This document shows positions 55,130-64,000 of a stretch of 64,000 nucleotides of DNA, piece after piece. The notes under the pieces are model-generated. The model did no database searches. It worked only from the letters and a program-made list of their open reading frames with translations, and was not told the DNA's origin. This DNA is from Variovorax sp. 679 (lineage in GTDB: Bacteria; Pseudomonadota; Gammaproteobacteria; Burkholderiales; Burkholderiaceae_C): positions 558,001-622,000 of the forward strand of contig NZ_RXFS01000002.1 of NCBI RefSeq assembly GCF_003952185.1, given 5' to 3'. Numbering within the stretch: the first letter of the stretch is position 1; each line of letters starts with the position of its first letter. The position numbers and the translations under genes are program-made.

Positions 55130-55525
55130 TCAGTCGTTGGAGGCTTCGGATTCCCGAGCCTTCACCTTGCGCAGCGCCTTTTCCTCGATGCCGCTGGTGC
55201 CCTCGCGGCGCTCGAGCTCCGCGGTGACGTCCGAAGGGGAAAAACCGTAGTGAGCCAGCGCCACCATGGTGTGGAACCACAGGTCGGCCACTTCGTTCAC
55301 TATTTTCGAGCGGTCGCCACCGTGATCAGCGTCCTTGGCGGCCATCACGACCTCGGTGGCTTCCTCGCCGATCTTCTTGAGGAAGGCGTCGGGGCCCTTG
55401 TGCAGCAGGCGCGCTACGTAGCTCTTCTCGGGATCGCCGCCGCGCGCGGGCAGGCGGCTTTCGATGACCGCGGCCAGTCGAGCGAGTGCGTCGGAGGTGC
55501 TGTCGTTGTTCACTGTGGCCGTCAT
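55130..55525 (-). CDS. hisE: Phosphoribosyl-ATP pyrophosphohydrolase HisE
   Basis: A 131-aa enzyme for the second step of histidine synthesis. Seen: [34 protein letters not shown] and [18 protein letters not shown], with the Glu/Asp metal ligands of this all-alpha NTP-pyrophosphatase fold. It is a separate gene, not fused to hisI. The start overlaps the hisI stop by ATGA. Confidence 0.96.
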   Translation of the reverse strand: MTATVNNDSTSDALARLAAVIESRLPARGGDPEKSYVARLLHKGPDAFLKKIGEEATEVVMAAKDADHGGDRSKIVNEVADLWFHTMVALAHYGFSPSDVTAELERREGTSGIEEKALRKVKARESEASND

Positions 55526-55911
55526 TTGTAGATCGACTCCGGGTCTTTCAAGACGGGTTCGACCACCGTCCATTGGCCCTTTTCGTATTTGCTGAAGAAG
55601 CAGCTGTGGCGCCCGGTGTGGCAGGCGATGCCGGGCTCGTGGCCGAGCTGGGTGACCTTGAGCAGCACCACGTCGTTGTCGCAGTCGAGGCGGATCTCGT
55701 GCACGGTCTGCACGTGACCCGATTCCTCGCCCTTGAACCACAGCTTGTTGCGCGAGCGGCTGAAATACACCGCGCGGCCCAGCTCGGCGGTCTTTTCGAG
55801 CGCCTCGCGGTTCATCCAGGCGAACATCAGCACGTCGTTGCTGCCTTGTTCCTGCGCGATCACGGGCACAAGGCCGTTCGCGTCCCACTTCACTTCATCG
55901 AGCCAGTTCAT
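55522..55911 (-). CDS. hisI: Phosphoribosyl-AMP cyclohydrolase HisI
   Basis: A 129-aa enzyme for the third step of histidine synthesis. Metal-site motifs are present: the DCDND segment (about 76-80) and [10 protein letters not shown] (about 95-104), whose Cys, with the former Cys, bind zinc. [21 protein letters not shown] is also conserved. It follows hisF by 66 bp. Confidence 0.97.
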   Translation of the reverse strand: MNWLDEVKWDANGLVPVIAQEQGSNDVLMFAWMNREALEKTAELGRAVYFSRSRNKLWFKGEESGHVQTVHEIRLDCDNDVVLLKVTQLGHEPGIACHTGRHSCFFSKYEKGQWTVVEPVLKDPESIYK

Positions 55912-55977
55912 GGAGGTATTGTCGGGGATGGCAAAAGACCCTTGAACAGCCGTTCGGCAAGCTGTTCGGTGGGCCGC

Positions 55978-56763
55978 TCAGCGGTCGATGCGCACGGGAA
56001 TGCCCCGCGCGGCCATGCGCGCCTTGGCCTCGCCCACCGTGTGTTCGCCGTAGTGGAAGATGCTGGCCGCCAGCACCGCGTCGGCGCCGCCGGTCTGGAT
56101 GCCGTCGGCCAAGTCGTCCAGGCTGCCCACGCCGCCCGAGGCGATCACCGGCACGTTCACGGCGTTGCTCACCGCGCGGGTCAGCTCCAGGTCGAAGCCG
56201 CTCTTGGTGCCGTCGCGGTCCATGCTGGTCAGCAGGATCTCGCCGGCGCCTCGGCGCGCCATCTCGGTCGCCCATTCGACGGCATCCAGGCCGGTGTTCT
56301 TGCGCCCGCCGTGGCTGTACACGTCCCAGCCCACGCCGCGCGTGGCGGCTTCTTCGGGGCTGCGGCGCTTGGCGTCGATGGCGACCACGATGCATTGCGA
56401 GCCGTACTTCTGCGCAGCGTCGCTGATCACCTGCGGGTCTGCGATGGCGGCCGAGTTGAAGCTGGTCTTGTCGGCACCCGCGTTGAGCAGCCGCCGCACG
56501 TCGGCCACGGTGCGCACGCCGCCGCCCACGGTCAGCGGAATGAAGACCTGCGAGGCCACCGCCTCGATGATCGGCAGGATCAGGTCGCGGCCGTCGCTGG
56601 TGGCGGTAATGTCGAGGAAGGTGAGTTCGTCGGCGCCCTGGGCGTTGTAGCGCGCTGCGATCTCGACCGGGTCTCCGGCATCGCGCAGTTCGACGAAATT
56701 GACGCCCTTGACGACACGGCCACCGGTGACGTCGAGGCAGGGAATGATGCGTTTGGCAAGCAT
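55978..56763 (-). CDS. hisF: Imidazole glycerol phosphate synthase cyclase subunit HisF
   Basis: A 261-aa beta/alpha barrel. Seen: [22 protein letters not shown] with the catalytic Asp, [52 protein letters not shown] with the second catalytic Asp, and [14 protein letters not shown]. Its partner glutaminase HisH is at 62049-62708, 5.3 kb upstream, so the two subunits are no longer contiguous. Confidence 0.97.
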   Translation of the reverse strand: MLAKRIIPCLDVTGGRVVKGVNFVELRDAGDPVEIAARYNAQGADELTFLDITATSDGRDLILPIIEAVASQVFIPLTVGGGVRTVADVRRLLNAGADKTSFNSAAIADPQVISDAAQKYGSQCIVVAIDAKRRSPEEAATRGVGWDVYSHGGRKNTGLDAVEWATEMARRGAGEILLTSMDRDGTKSGFDLELTRAVSNAVNVPVIASGGVGSLDDLADGIQTGGADAVLAASIFHYGEHTVGEAKARMAARGIPVRIDR

Positions 56764-56788
56764 GGTGTGATGGGGAACCGGTAGGAAA

Positions 56789-57622
56789 TCAGAGAACGCG
56801 CAGCCGTTGCCAGCCGAGCCATTGGTCGCCGGGCGCGAGCAGCACGGGCTCGTCGATGCGGGCCGCCTCGACGCAGAGCATGTGGCGGAAGCCGTCGGCG
56901 GGCATGTCGGCGAGTTTCGCACCGAGCACGGCGCCGGGGTTCCAGACCACGGTTTCGGTGCAGCTGGCGCTCTGGGATATCTCGAGCGTGCCGCCTGGCT
57001 GAACCAGGTGCAAAGGCTGGGCGGGCGCGGCATAGACGCTGTCGAACTCTGCATCGAAATGCAACACTGGCGCGGTTTCCGCGCGGCGGTCGTCGCGCAG
57101 CGAATCCCAGCGGTTGGCACCCTGCAGGCCCTCGAGCCGCACGTCGGCAATGTCGTCGACGCGCAGGTAGGTGTGCAGCGCCGCGGCAAAGGTCCAGGGC
57201 GTGCTGTCGGTATTTACCAGTGTGAGCGCGGTGCGCAACTGGCCACGGGACAAGGTGGCTTCCAGCCGTGCCTCAAAAGCGTGCGGCCAGAGCTTGCGGG
57301 TGGCTTCGGAGTCGCGAAGCGTCAGCCGCAGCGTGCCGGGCGCATCCGAAACCTCGTGCACCCAAGGCAAATTGCGCATGAATCCATGCTTGGGCAACAT
57401 GCCACGCTGGTTGAATTGAGGGCAGCAAATGGGTACTCCGCCGCGGATGGCCGCCTGTCCGTCGAACACGGCCGAAGGGCTCAGGTAGAGCCTTTCCACC
57501 CCGTCGGCCGCGGTCCACGAGAGCACTTGCGCACCGTGCAGGGCCACCGTGAGGGTGCTTCCATCGATGCCGCTGGCGCGCAATGCGGGCTGGCCGCGAA
57601 ACTCGATCGGGGTGATTTCCAT
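56789..57622 (-). CDS. Aldose-1-epimerase/D-hexose-6-phosphate mutarotase-like (YeaD family)
   Basis: A 277-aa protein of the galactose-mutarotase fold. The segments [27 protein letters not shown] (first active-site His), [11 protein letters not shown] (second His) and HMLCVEAA (catalytic-type Glu) match YeaD-like hexose-6-phosphate mutarotases. It lies in the block that separates hisA from hisF and ends 25 bp before hisF, so it may share its transcript. No role in histidine synthesis is known. Confidence 0.87.
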   Translation of the reverse strand: MEITPIEFRGQPALRASGIDGSTLTVALHGAQVLSWTAADGVERLYLSPSAVFDGQAAIRGGVPICCPQFNQRGMLPKHGFMRNLPWVHEVSDAPGTLRLTLRDSEATRKLWPHAFEARLEATLSRGQLRTALTLVNTDSTPWTFAAALHTYLRVDDIADVRLEGLQGANRWDSLRDDRRAETAPVLHFDAEFDSVYAAPAQPLHLVQPGGTLEISQSASCTETVVWNPGAVLGAKLADMPADGFRHMLCVEAARIDEPVLLAPGDQWLGWQRLRVL

Positions 57623-57791
57623 GGCGAGAATTGTAGGCAGCGCCCATACCGTGGCACGGAATTGGCATCAAGGGCCATTGCGTGCCCGGGGCCTTCTTGG
57701 ATACCCTGTGATCGCTTGCATCGAGGGACAACGTGCAAGTCGGTCCCGTGCACTCCAAAAACTACTCTCACACGACAAAAAGGGGATACGA

Positions 57792-59096
57792 ATGAAGAAG
57801 CTGCCGATGGCCGCATGGATCCTGATCGCGATGGTGCTCGGCATCATCGTCGGCTACATGATCTTCTCGAGCTTTCCTGACAAGAAAGCCGCAAAGGAAA
57901 TCGCGGACTACGTCTCCATCGTCTCGGACGTCTTCCTGCGCCTCATCAAGATGCTGATCGGACCGCTGGTGTTCTCCACGCTGGTGGTGGGCATCGCGCA
58001 CATGGGCGACGCCAAGTCGGTCGGCCGGGTGTTCGGCAAGGCCATCGGCTGGTTCCTCACCGCCTCGCTGATCTCGTTGGTCATCGGCCTGGTCATGGCG
58101 AACCTGCTCAAGCCGGGCGAGAACCTCGGCCTGCCGCTGCCGGACATCGGCGCATCGGCCAACCTTGCCACCTCGAAATTCACGCTGAAGGACTTCGTGA
58201 GCCACACGGTGCCGAAGTCCTTCGTGGAGGCCATGGCCAACAACGAGATCCTGCAGATCGTGGTGTTCTCGATGTTCTTCGGCGTGGCGCTGGCCTCGCT
58301 GGGCGACAAGGCCAAGACGCTGGTTGCCGCCATCGAGGAGCTGTCGCACGCCATGCTCAAGATCACCGGCTACGTCATGAAGCTCGCCCCGCTCGCCGTG
58401 CTGGCCGCCATGGCCGCCACGGTGGCCGTCAACGGACTGGGCATCCTGCTGAAGTTCGCGGTGTTCATGGGCGACTTCTACCTGGGCCTGTTCGTGCTGT
58501 GGAGCGTGCTGATCCTGGCGGGCTTCCTGTTCCTGGGCCCGCGCGTGTTCAAGCTGCTGGTGCTCATCAAGGAAGCCTTCCTGCTGTCGTTCGCCACGGC
58601 CAGTTCCGAGGCGGCCTACCCGAAGATCCTGCAGGCGCTCGACCGTTTCGGCGTGAAGCGCAAGATCTCCAGCTTCGTGATGCCGATGGGCTACTCGTTC
58701 AACCTCGACGGCTCGATGATGTACTGCACCTTCGCCGTGCTCTTCATCGCGCAGGCCTACAACATCCACATGCCGATCAGCACGCAGATCACGATGCTGC
58801 TGATCCTGATGCTCACCTCCAAGGGCATGGCCGGCGTGCCGCGCGCCTCGCTGGTGGTGATCGCCGCCACGCTGAACCACTTCGACATTCCCGAGGCCGG
58901 CCTGCTGCTGATCCTGGGCGTGGACACCTTCCTCGACATGGGCCGCTCTGCCACCAACGCGGTGGGCAACTCCATCGCCACGGCGGTGGTCGCAAAGTGG
59001 GAGGGCGAGCTGCTTTCCGAAAGCGACGCCGAGATCAACGCCAAGGCGCTCGACGAGGAGGCCAGCGCCACCCTCGCCCATCCGGCTCACGCCTGA
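57792..59096 (+). CDS. Dicarboxylate/amino acid:cation (Na+ or H+) symporter, DAACS family
   Basis: A 434-aa inner-membrane symporter related to GltP/DctA. Seen: IKMLIGPLVFSTLVVGIA in an early helix, hairpin-1 region FATASSEAAYPKIL (replacing the usual SSSxTLP), GYSFNLDGSMMYC, hairpin-2 region LTSKGMAGVPRASLVV, and VDTFLDMGRSATNAVGN with the substrate-contacting Asp and Asn. Start ATG 57792 has AGGGGA upstream; the in-frame region before it is non-coding leader. The substrate is probably glutamate, aspartate or a dicarboxylate. It is followed 14 bp later by a binding protein. Confidence 0.92.
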   Translation: MKKLPMAAWILIAMVLGIIVGYMIFSSFPDKKAAKEIADYVSIVSDVFLRLIKMLIGPLVFSTLVVGIAHMGDAKSVGRVFGKAIGWFLTASLISLVIGLVMANLLKPGENLGLPLPDIGASANLATSKFTLKDFVSHTVPKSFVEAMANNEILQIVVFSMFFGVALASLGDKAKTLVAAIEELSHAMLKITGYVMKLAPLAVLAAMAATVAVNGLGILLKFAVFMGDFYLGLFVLWSVLILAGFLFLGPRVFKLLVLIKEAFLLSFATASSEAAYPKILQALDRFGVKRKISSFVMPMGYSFNLDGSMMYCTFAVLFIAQAYNIHMPISTQITMLLILMLTSKGMAGVPRASLVVIAATLNHFDIPEAGLLLILGVDTFLDMGRSATNAVGNSIATAVVAKWEGELLSESDAEINAKALDEEASATLAHPAHA

Positions 59097-59110
59097 GCCC
59101 GAGGAACGCC

Positions 59111-60028
59111 ATGAAGCGCATCGGCACAACGCCATCCGCTTTCCTCGCCGCGCTCCTGGCGGCCCTGCTTCTCGCTGCACTGCCTGCAGGGCCCGCGCGA
59201 GCGCAGGAGCAGCTCACCGGCACGCTGGCCAAGGCCCGCGAGAGCGGCACCATCGCCATCGGCTACCGCGAGTCGTCGGTGCCGTTCTCGTACCTCAATG
59301 CGCGCAACGAGCCCATCGGCTATTCGATCGAGCTGTGCCGCGCACTGGTGACGGCCATCGAGGACGCGGTGAACAAGAGCCTCACGATCAAGTGGGTGCC
59401 CGTGACCTCCGACTCGCGCATCGACGCGGTCGTGAGCGGCAAGGTCGACCTGGAATGCGGCTCGACCACCAACAACCTCGAACGCCAGAAGCGCGTGAGC
59501 TTCTCGCCCACGATGTTCGTCTCGGGCACCAAGGTGCTGGTGAAGAAGGGGTCGCCGATCAAGTCGTTCCGCGACCTCGCCAACCGCAAGGTGGCCGTCA
59601 CGGCCGGCACCACCAACGAGAAGACGCTGCGCGACCTGTCGGAGAAGTTCAAGCTGAGCATCAACCTGCAGGTGACGCGCGACCATGCGGAGTCGTTCGG
59701 CCTTGTGAAAAGCGGCCAAGCCGACGCCTTCGCCACCGACGACGTGCTGCTCTACGGCCTGATCGCGAAGGACGCCGCCAAAGCCGACTACGAGGTGGTC
59801 GGCGATTTCCTCTCCTACGACCCGTACGGGATCATGTACCGCAAGGGCGATCCGCAGCTCAACAAGGTGGTGATCGACACCTTCCAGGTGCTGGCGGAGG
59901 ACGGTGAGATCGAGCGGCAGTACAAGCGCTGGTTCCTGCGCAAGCTGCCGTCGGGGGAAAGCATCAACCTGCCGATGAGCGCGCAGCTCGAAACCATCAT
60001 CCAGACGATGTCGGTGAAGGCCGAATAG
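59111..60028 (+). CDS. Amino-acid ABC-type periplasmic binding protein (SBP family 3)
   Basis: A 305-aa protein with a signal peptide (MKRIG, long hydrophobic stretch, cleaved after ARA near residue 34) and a family-3 fold: IAIGYRESSVPFSY, NEPIGYSIELCRALVTAI, DLECGSTTNNLERQK, VAVTAGTTNEKTL and DAFATDDVLLYGL. This pattern resembles the glutamate/aspartate-binding GltI group. No ABC permease or ATPase genes are adjacent; instead it follows a secondary symporter, so it is an orphan binding protein. GAGGAA precedes the ATG. Confidence 0.92.
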   Translation: MKRIGTTPSAFLAALLAALLLAALPAGPARAQEQLTGTLAKARESGTIAIGYRESSVPFSYLNARNEPIGYSIELCRALVTAIEDAVNKSLTIKWVPVTSDSRIDAVVSGKVDLECGSTTNNLERQKRVSFSPTMFVSGTKVLVKKGSPIKSFRDLANRKVAVTAGTTNEKTLRDLSEKFKLSINLQVTRDHAESFGLVKSGQADAFATDDVLLYGLIAKDAAKADYEVVGDFLSYDPYGIMYRKGDPQLNKVVIDTFQVLAEDGEIERQYKRWFLRKLPSGESINLPMSAQLETIIQTMSVKAE

Positions 60029-60046
60029 GCCCTCGTTCGACCATCG

Positions 60047-61219
60047 TTATCGAGTTGGCCACTCCCATCGCGGAATCTCGCTCATGTCGAGATTCGCGAT
60101 GCGCGTCTCGCCGAAGCGCTTCTCCAGCACCACGGGCTGCACGCCGTCGCTGTCGTCCAGCGCGGAAATGAGCCTCGCGGCGTGCGACACCACGATCACC
60201 TGCGACTGCCGCGCGGCCTGCGCGATGAGACGGCCCAGCGCCGGCAGCAGGTCGGGGTGCAGGCTGGTTTCGGGTTCGTTGAGCACCAGCAGCGCGGGCG
60301 GGCGCGGCGTGAGCAGCGCCGCGATCCACAGCAGGTAGCGCAGCGTGCCATCGGACAGTTCGGCGGCTGTAAGGGGCCTCAGCAGGCCGTGCTGATGCAT
60401 CAGCGTCTCGAAGCGGTCGCCGGTCACCTGGACTTCGATGCGTGCGCCGGGAAAGGCGTCGTCCACAGCTCGGTCGAGCGCTTCACCGTCGCCGATCTCG
60501 CGGATGGTCTGCAATGCGGCGGCCAGATCGGCGCCGTCGTTGGCGAGCACCGGCGTGTAGGTGCCCAGTTGCGGCTGGCGCGCGGGCGCATCTGCGTCGG
60601 AGCGGAAATGGTCGTAGAAGCGCCAGGAGCGCATCTGCTCGCGCAGCGTGAGCATCTCGGGCGCGTCGCGCGGGTCGGCGTGCTCGGTCATCATGCTGGC
60701 GAAGGCGGGAATCGGCCGGCCGATGGCCTGCCAGCCCTTGCCCTCGCGCAGGCGCAGCGCGGCGCCCTTGCGGTCGACCAGCTGTGTCGAGGGGCGCAGC
60801 AGCGGGCCGCTCCAGATGGCTTCGTGCTTGATCTGCGGGTCGCTCGAGAAGGCGGTCGACGGGATCGGCGGCGGCAGGCCGATGTCGATGGCGTAGCCGA
60901 AGTCTTCGGCTTCCACACCGGCAAAGCCCAACTTCAGTGCCACGGGCTCGCTGCGCCCGGTGCCCTGCACCGGCACTTCGCCCCTCAACATGGCCGCCGA
61001 GAAGCGCTCGGGCCCGGCCCACAAGGTCGATGAAAGCCCGCCCTCGCGCACCAGCGAGCGGATCACGCCGCCGTTGGCGATGTCGGCCAGCAGCCGCATC
61101 GCGCGGTACACGCTCGACTTGCCGCTGCCGTTGGGCCCGGTCACGACCGTGAGCCGGCCCAGCGGCACGGTCAGCTGCCGCAGCGATCGGTAGTTGGCAA
61201 TGGCGAGCGCGGAGAGCAC
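60047..61219 (-). CDS. AAA family ATPase, SMC/RecF-like (COG4637 type)
   Basis: A 390-aa predicted ATPase. The N-terminal LSALAIANYRSL and VVTGPNGSGKSSVYRAMRLL (Walker A) pair with a C-terminal LSDGTLRYLLWIAALL signature and ALLVLNEPETSLHP (Walker B), then VIVVSHAARLI. This matches stand-alone ABC/SMC-like ATPases that are common but of unknown role; some belong to OLD-type defence pairs, but no nuclease partner is visible here. It lies 22 bp after hisA in the same direction and converges on the binding-protein gene. Confidence 0.85.
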   Translation of the reverse strand: MLSALAIANYRSLRQLTVPLGRLTVVTGPNGSGKSSVYRAMRLLADIANGGVIRSLVREGGLSSTLWAGPERFSAAMLRGEVPVQGTGRSEPVALKLGFAGVEAEDFGYAIDIGLPPPIPSTAFSSDPQIKHEAIWSGPLLRPSTQLVDRKGAALRLREGKGWQAIGRPIPAFASMMTEHADPRDAPEMLTLREQMRSWRFYDHFRSDADAPARQPQLGTYTPVLANDGADLAAALQTIREIGDGEALDRAVDDAFPGARIEVQVTGDRFETLMHQHGLLRPLTAAELSDGTLRYLLWIAALLTPRPPALLVLNEPETSLHPDLLPALGRLIAQAARQSQVIVVSHAARLISALDDSDGVQPVVLEKRFGETRIANLDMSEIPRWEWPTR

Positions 61220-61241
61220 GCGCTGCGCAGCGGTGGAGGCC

Positions 61242-61985
61242 TCAAGCGCCGGCCAGCTCGTCCGCGCGGGCCTGCGCGGCGGCGAAGTCGAGGTCGCCCG
61301 AATAGATGGCGCGGCCGCAGATCACGCCTTCGACGCCGTCGGATTCGACAGCGCAAAGCTGGTCGATGTCGGCCATGTTCGACAGGCCGCCCGAGGCGAT
61401 CACCGGAATGGTCAGCGCCTGCGCCAGCTTGACGGTGGCTTCGATGTTGATGCCCGAGAGCATGCCGTCGCGGCCGATGTCGGTGTAGATGATCGACTCG
61501 ACGCCGTAGTCCTCGAACTTCTTGCCCAGGTCGGCCACCTCGTGGCCCGTGAGCTTGCTCCAGCCGTCGGTGGCGACCTTGCCGTCCTTGGCGTCGAGGC
61601 CCACGATGATGTGGCCGCCGAAGGCGCTGCAGGCGTCCTTCAGGAAGCCGGGGTTCTTGACCGCGGCGGTGCCGATGATCACGTAGCGCAGGCCGTCGTC
61701 GATGTAGCGCTCGATGGTGTCGAGGTCGCGGATGCCGCCGCCGAGCTGCACCGGAATGTCGTCGCCAACTTCCTTCAGGATCGCCTTGATCGCCGCGTGG
61801 TTCTGCGGCTTGCCGGCGAAGGCGCCGTTCAGATCGACCAGGTGCAGCCGCCGCGCGCCGGCCTCGACCCACTTGCGGGCCATGGCAGCGGGGTCTTCGC
61901 TGAAGATGGTGGACTGGTCCATGTCGCCCTGCTTGAGGCGAACGCAGTGGCCGTCTTTGAGATCAATGGCGGGAATGAGGAGCAT
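61242..61985 (-). CDS. hisA: Phosphoribosylformimino-AICAR ribotide isomerase HisA
   Basis: A 247-aa beta/alpha barrel that opens the ribose of ProFAR (fourth step of histidine synthesis). Seen: [20 protein letters not shown] with the catalytic Asp, [41 protein letters not shown], and [16 protein letters not shown] with the second Asp. It follows hisH by 63 bp. HisF should follow it in this order of bacteria but is displaced. Confidence 0.97.
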   Translation of the reverse strand: MLLIPAIDLKDGHCVRLKQGDMDQSTIFSEDPAAMARKWVEAGARRLHLVDLNGAFAGKPQNHAAIKAILKEVGDDIPVQLGGGIRDLDTIERYIDDGLRYVIIGTAAVKNPGFLKDACSAFGGHIIVGLDAKDGKVATDGWSKLTGHEVADLGKKFEDYGVESIIYTDIGRDGMLSGINIEATVKLAQALTIPVIASGGLSNMADIDQLCAVESDGVEGVICGRAIYSGDLDFAAAQARADELAGA

Positions 61986-62048
61986 GGAAGTGACGCGAGT
62001 GTGCGGAATCCGGGCTGTGAAAACGTCGGCCCGGTCGGAAAAATAGGT

Positions 62049-62708
62049 TCAGGGGTTCCAGTGGAGGAAATTGCGATATAGCTGCAGCCCGTGGTCCGCA
62101 CTCTTCTCCGGGTGGAACTGGGTGGCAAAAATGTTATCGCGTGCAATCGCCGCGGTAAAGCTCGCGCCATATTCCGCCTCGCCCACACTGTGTTTGGGGT
62201 CGGCCGGACGGGCATAGAAGCTGTGCACGAAATAGAAATAGCTCTGGTCGGGCACCCCTGCCCACACCGCGTGCGGCTGGGCCTGGCGCACCTGGTTCCA
62301 GCCCATCTGCGGCACCTTGAAGCGGCTGCCGTCGGGCTGCAGGCGGCCAGCCAGGTCGAACTTGACGACCTCGCCCGGAATGAGGCCCAGGCCATCGGTC
62401 GGGCCCTCGTCGCTGCGCGACAGCATCATCTGCATGCCCACGCACACACCGAAGAGCGGCTTGCTCGCCGCCGCCTCGAGCACCGACTCCTGCAGGCCGG
62501 AGTCGCGCAATTCGCGCATGCAGTCGGGCATCGCGCCCTGCCCCGGCAGCACCACGCGGGTGGCCTTGCGGACCACGTCCGGGTCGGAGGTGACGAACAC
62601 CTCCACGCCGACCTGGTCGGCCGCGTGGCGCACGGCCTGCGACACGGAGTGCAGGTTGCCCATGCCGTAGTCGACAACCGCGACAGTGTTTGCTGCTACA
62701 GATTTCAT
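62049..62708 (-). CDS. hisH: Imidazole glycerol phosphate synthase glutaminase subunit HisH
   Basis: A 219-aa class-I glutamine amidotransferase that feeds ammonia to HisF. Seen: [26 protein letters not shown], the nucleophile Cys in [11 protein letters not shown], and [13 protein letters not shown] with His and Glu of the triad. Start ATG 62708 fits the family N-terminus; 19 bp separate it from hisB. Confidence 0.97.
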   Translation of the reverse strand: MKSVAANTVAVVDYGMGNLHSVSQAVRHAADQVGVEVFVTSDPDVVRKATRVVLPGQGAMPDCMRELRDSGLQESVLEAAASKPLFGVCVGMQMMLSRSDEGPTDGLGLIPGEVVKFDLAGRLQPDGSRFKVPQMGWNQVRQAQPHAVWAGVPDQSYFYFVHSFYARPADPKHSVGEAEYGASFTAAIARDNIFATQFHPEKSADHGLQLYRNFLHWNP

Positions 62709-62727
62709 AGCTGATTGACGAACGCGT

Positions 62728-63345
62728 TCAGAGCGAGCCCTTGGTCGAGGGGATGACGCCGGCGGAACGCGGGTCGAGTTCGAGCGCGCCGCGCATGGCA
62801 CGCGCGAAGGCCTTGAACACCGTCTCGCACTGGTGGTGCGCATTGACGCCCTTGAGGTTGTCGATGTGCAGCGTGACGAAGGCGTGGTTCACGAAGCCCT
62901 GGAAGAACTCGTAGGTGAGCTGGCTGTCGAAGGTGCCGATCATCCCGCTGGTGAAGGGCACGTGCATCACGAGGCCGGGACGGCCCGAGAAGTCGATGAC
63001 GACGCGGCTCAGGGCCTCGTCGAGCGGAACGTAGGCATGGCCGTAGCGGCGGATGCCCTTCTTGTCGCCGATGGCCTTGGCCACCGCCTGGCCCAGCGTG
63101 ATGCCCACGTCTTCCACCGTGTGGTGGCCGTCGATGTGCAGGTCGCCCTGGCAGTCGATCTCGAGGTCGATCAGCCCGTGGCGGGCGATCTGGTCGAGCA
63201 TGTGGTCGAAGAAGCCGATGCCGGTGGACAGCTTGGCCTTGCCGGTGCCGTCGAGATTGACGCTGACGGTGATCTTCGTCTCGGCGGTGTTGCGGGTGAC
63301 CGTCGCGGTGCGATCGGTGCTGCCCGTGGTGGTGGGGGTGGTCAT
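62728..63345 (-). CDS. hisB: Imidazoleglycerol-phosphate dehydratase HisB
   Basis: A 205-aa monofunctional dehydratase (not fused to a phosphatase). Metal-binding motifs: [41 protein letters not shown], the [11 protein letters not shown] segment and [13 protein letters not shown]. The start overlaps the hisC stop by ATGA. Confidence 0.97.
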   Translation of the reverse strand: MTTPTTTGSTDRTATVTRNTAETKITVSVNLDGTGKAKLSTGIGFFDHMLDQIARHGLIDLEIDCQGDLHIDGHHTVEDVGITLGQAVAKAIGDKKGIRRYGHAYVPLDEALSRVVIDFSGRPGLVMHVPFTSGMIGTFDSQLTYEFFQGFVNHAFVTLHIDNLKGVNAHHQCETVFKAFARAMRGALELDPRSAGVIPSTKGSL

Positions 63346-64000
63346 AGTGAGGCTTCGAGTGCCGCGAGCATCCGCGCATTCTCGTCGGCCGTTCCGACGG
63401 TGAGGCGCATGCAGTTTGCGAGCAGTTCGTGCATTTTAGAAACGTTCTTCACCAGCACCCCGCGTGCCTTCATACCCTCGAAGGTCTTGGCGGCATCGTG
63501 CACCCGCAGCAGGATCATGTTGGCGTCGCTGGGCCAGGTCTTCACGCCGGGCAGGCGGCCAAGCCCCGTCAGCAGGCGCTCGCGCTCCTCGCGGATCTGC
63601 CGGGCCTGCGCCTCGAACACGTCGGCGTGCTCCAGCGCGAACAGCGCGCACTCGCAGTTGAGCACGCTGATGTTGTAGGGCGGGCGCACCTTGTCGATCT
63701 CGGCGACCAGCGCGGCCGGGCCCATCATGTAGCCGAGGCGGATGCCGGCGAGGCCGAACTTGCTGAGCGTGCGCATCAGCAGCACATGGCCGTGCCTCGC
63801 CAGCCGGTCGATGTAGCTGCGGGCGGCGAAGGGCTGGTATGCCTCGTCGATCACCACCAGGCCGCCCTGCGCGCCCTGGGCCTCGACGATCCTCTCGACG
63901 ACCGCGTCGTCCCAGAGGTTGGCGGTCGGGTTGTTCGGGTACGCGAGGTAGACGATGGAGGGCTTCTCGCGCGCGACGGCGGCCAGCATGGCGGCCTCGT
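63342..64000 (-). CDS. hisC: Histidinol-phosphate aminotransferase HisC (partial, 5' end beyond window)
   Basis: The C-terminal portion, about 218 codons, of a fold-I PLP aminotransferase; the start lies outside the window. Seen: [23 protein letters not shown] with the cofactor Asp, the PLP lysine in [16 protein letters not shown], and the C-terminal [17 protein letters not shown]. It heads the visible hisC-B-H-A run. Confidence 0.95.
   Translation of the reverse strand, partial: EAAMLAAVAREKPSIVYLAYPNNPTANLWDDAVVERIVEAQGAQGGLVVIDEAYQPFAARSYIDRLARHGHVLLMRTLSKFGLAGIRLGYMMGPAALVAEIDKVRPPYNISVLNCECALFALEHADVFEAQARQIREERERLLTGLGRLPGVKTWPSDANMILLRVHDAAKTFEGMKARGVLVKNVSKMHELLANCMRLTVGTADENARMLAALEASL

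Noticed and set aside
60047..61219. The SMC-like ATPase as part of an OLD/Gabija-type defence pair.
   Set aside because: No Toprim domain in the protein and no nuclease or helicase partner gene adjacent.

Overview
The window looks like chromosome from a GC-rich betaproteobacterium of the Burkholderiales, most likely Comamonadaceae and close to Variovorax. The reasons are the conserved blocks petABC-sspA-sspB and his-tatABC, the dense gene packing with many 4-bp ATGA/GTGA overlaps, and the large peptide and amino-acid uptake inventory. This placement rests on gene content and order read by eye, not on a database search.

Region 1 (1-11.0 kb) is a minus-strand operon for uptake and breakdown of N-acyl-D-amino acids or D-peptides. 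It holds a solute-binding protein, a Tat-exported lactonase-like propeller, two permeases, two ATPases, a PLP D-amino-acid deaminase-like enzyme, an RpiR regulator and a D-aminoacylase. A divergent RidA gene starts across a promoter region carrying two matching TGAAA-N4-TTTTC operator candidates. Region 2 (11-18.5 kb) is mixed: a ClpP paralogue, an ECF sigma factor, LolD/LolC, a phosphoglycerate-mutase-like protein, RecJ and a membrane protein with a degenerate GGDEF domain.

Region 3 (18.7-29.7 kb) is a five-gene plus-strand operon equivalent to E. coli yehI-yehL-yehM-yehP-yehQ: WGR/DUF4132, MoxR AAA+ ATPase, DUF5682, vWA and double SWIM zinc finger. It is a MoxR-vWA-SWIM system of unknown function.

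Region 4 (29.77-35.80 kb) is the most striking part. A mobile element of about 6 kb, visibly lower in GC than its surroundings, has split a host tRNA-Thr(UGU) gene in the anticodon loop. The 5' half lies at 35770-35803 and the 3' half at 29771-29812. The element encodes three tandem tyrosine recombinases, a small TnpC-like coiled-coil protein and a 99-aa primase/CHC2-like protein. It also brings its own complete tRNA-Thr(UGU), which is interrupted between U34 and G35 by a 229-nt Azoarcus-type group I intron. I read this as a destroy-and-replace strategy: the element kills the host tRNA and supplies a substitute whose target sequence is hidden by a self-splicing intron.

Region 5 (35.8-40.1 kb) is core: SspB, SspA and the cytochrome bc1 complex. 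Region 6 (40.2-47.3 kb) has an atypical LuxR-type regulator, a long structured leader, a 1009-aa YadA-like trimeric autotransporter dominated by 20-aa repeats full of N-X-S/T sequons, and directly downstream a TPR-GT41 glycosyltransferase that may modify it. Region 7 (47.4-54.3 kb) has MscL, PdxA, a NIF3-like protein, an MHS-type transporter, DegS and TatCBA, with two copies of a ~100-bp dispersed repeat. Region 8 (54.4-64 kb) is a histidine cluster (hisC-B-H-A and hisF-I-E, plus HIT and DUF4870 genes). It is split between hisA and hisF by a 4.5-kb block holding an ATPase, a dicarboxylate/amino-acid symporter, an amino-acid-binding protein and an aldose-epimerase-like protein.
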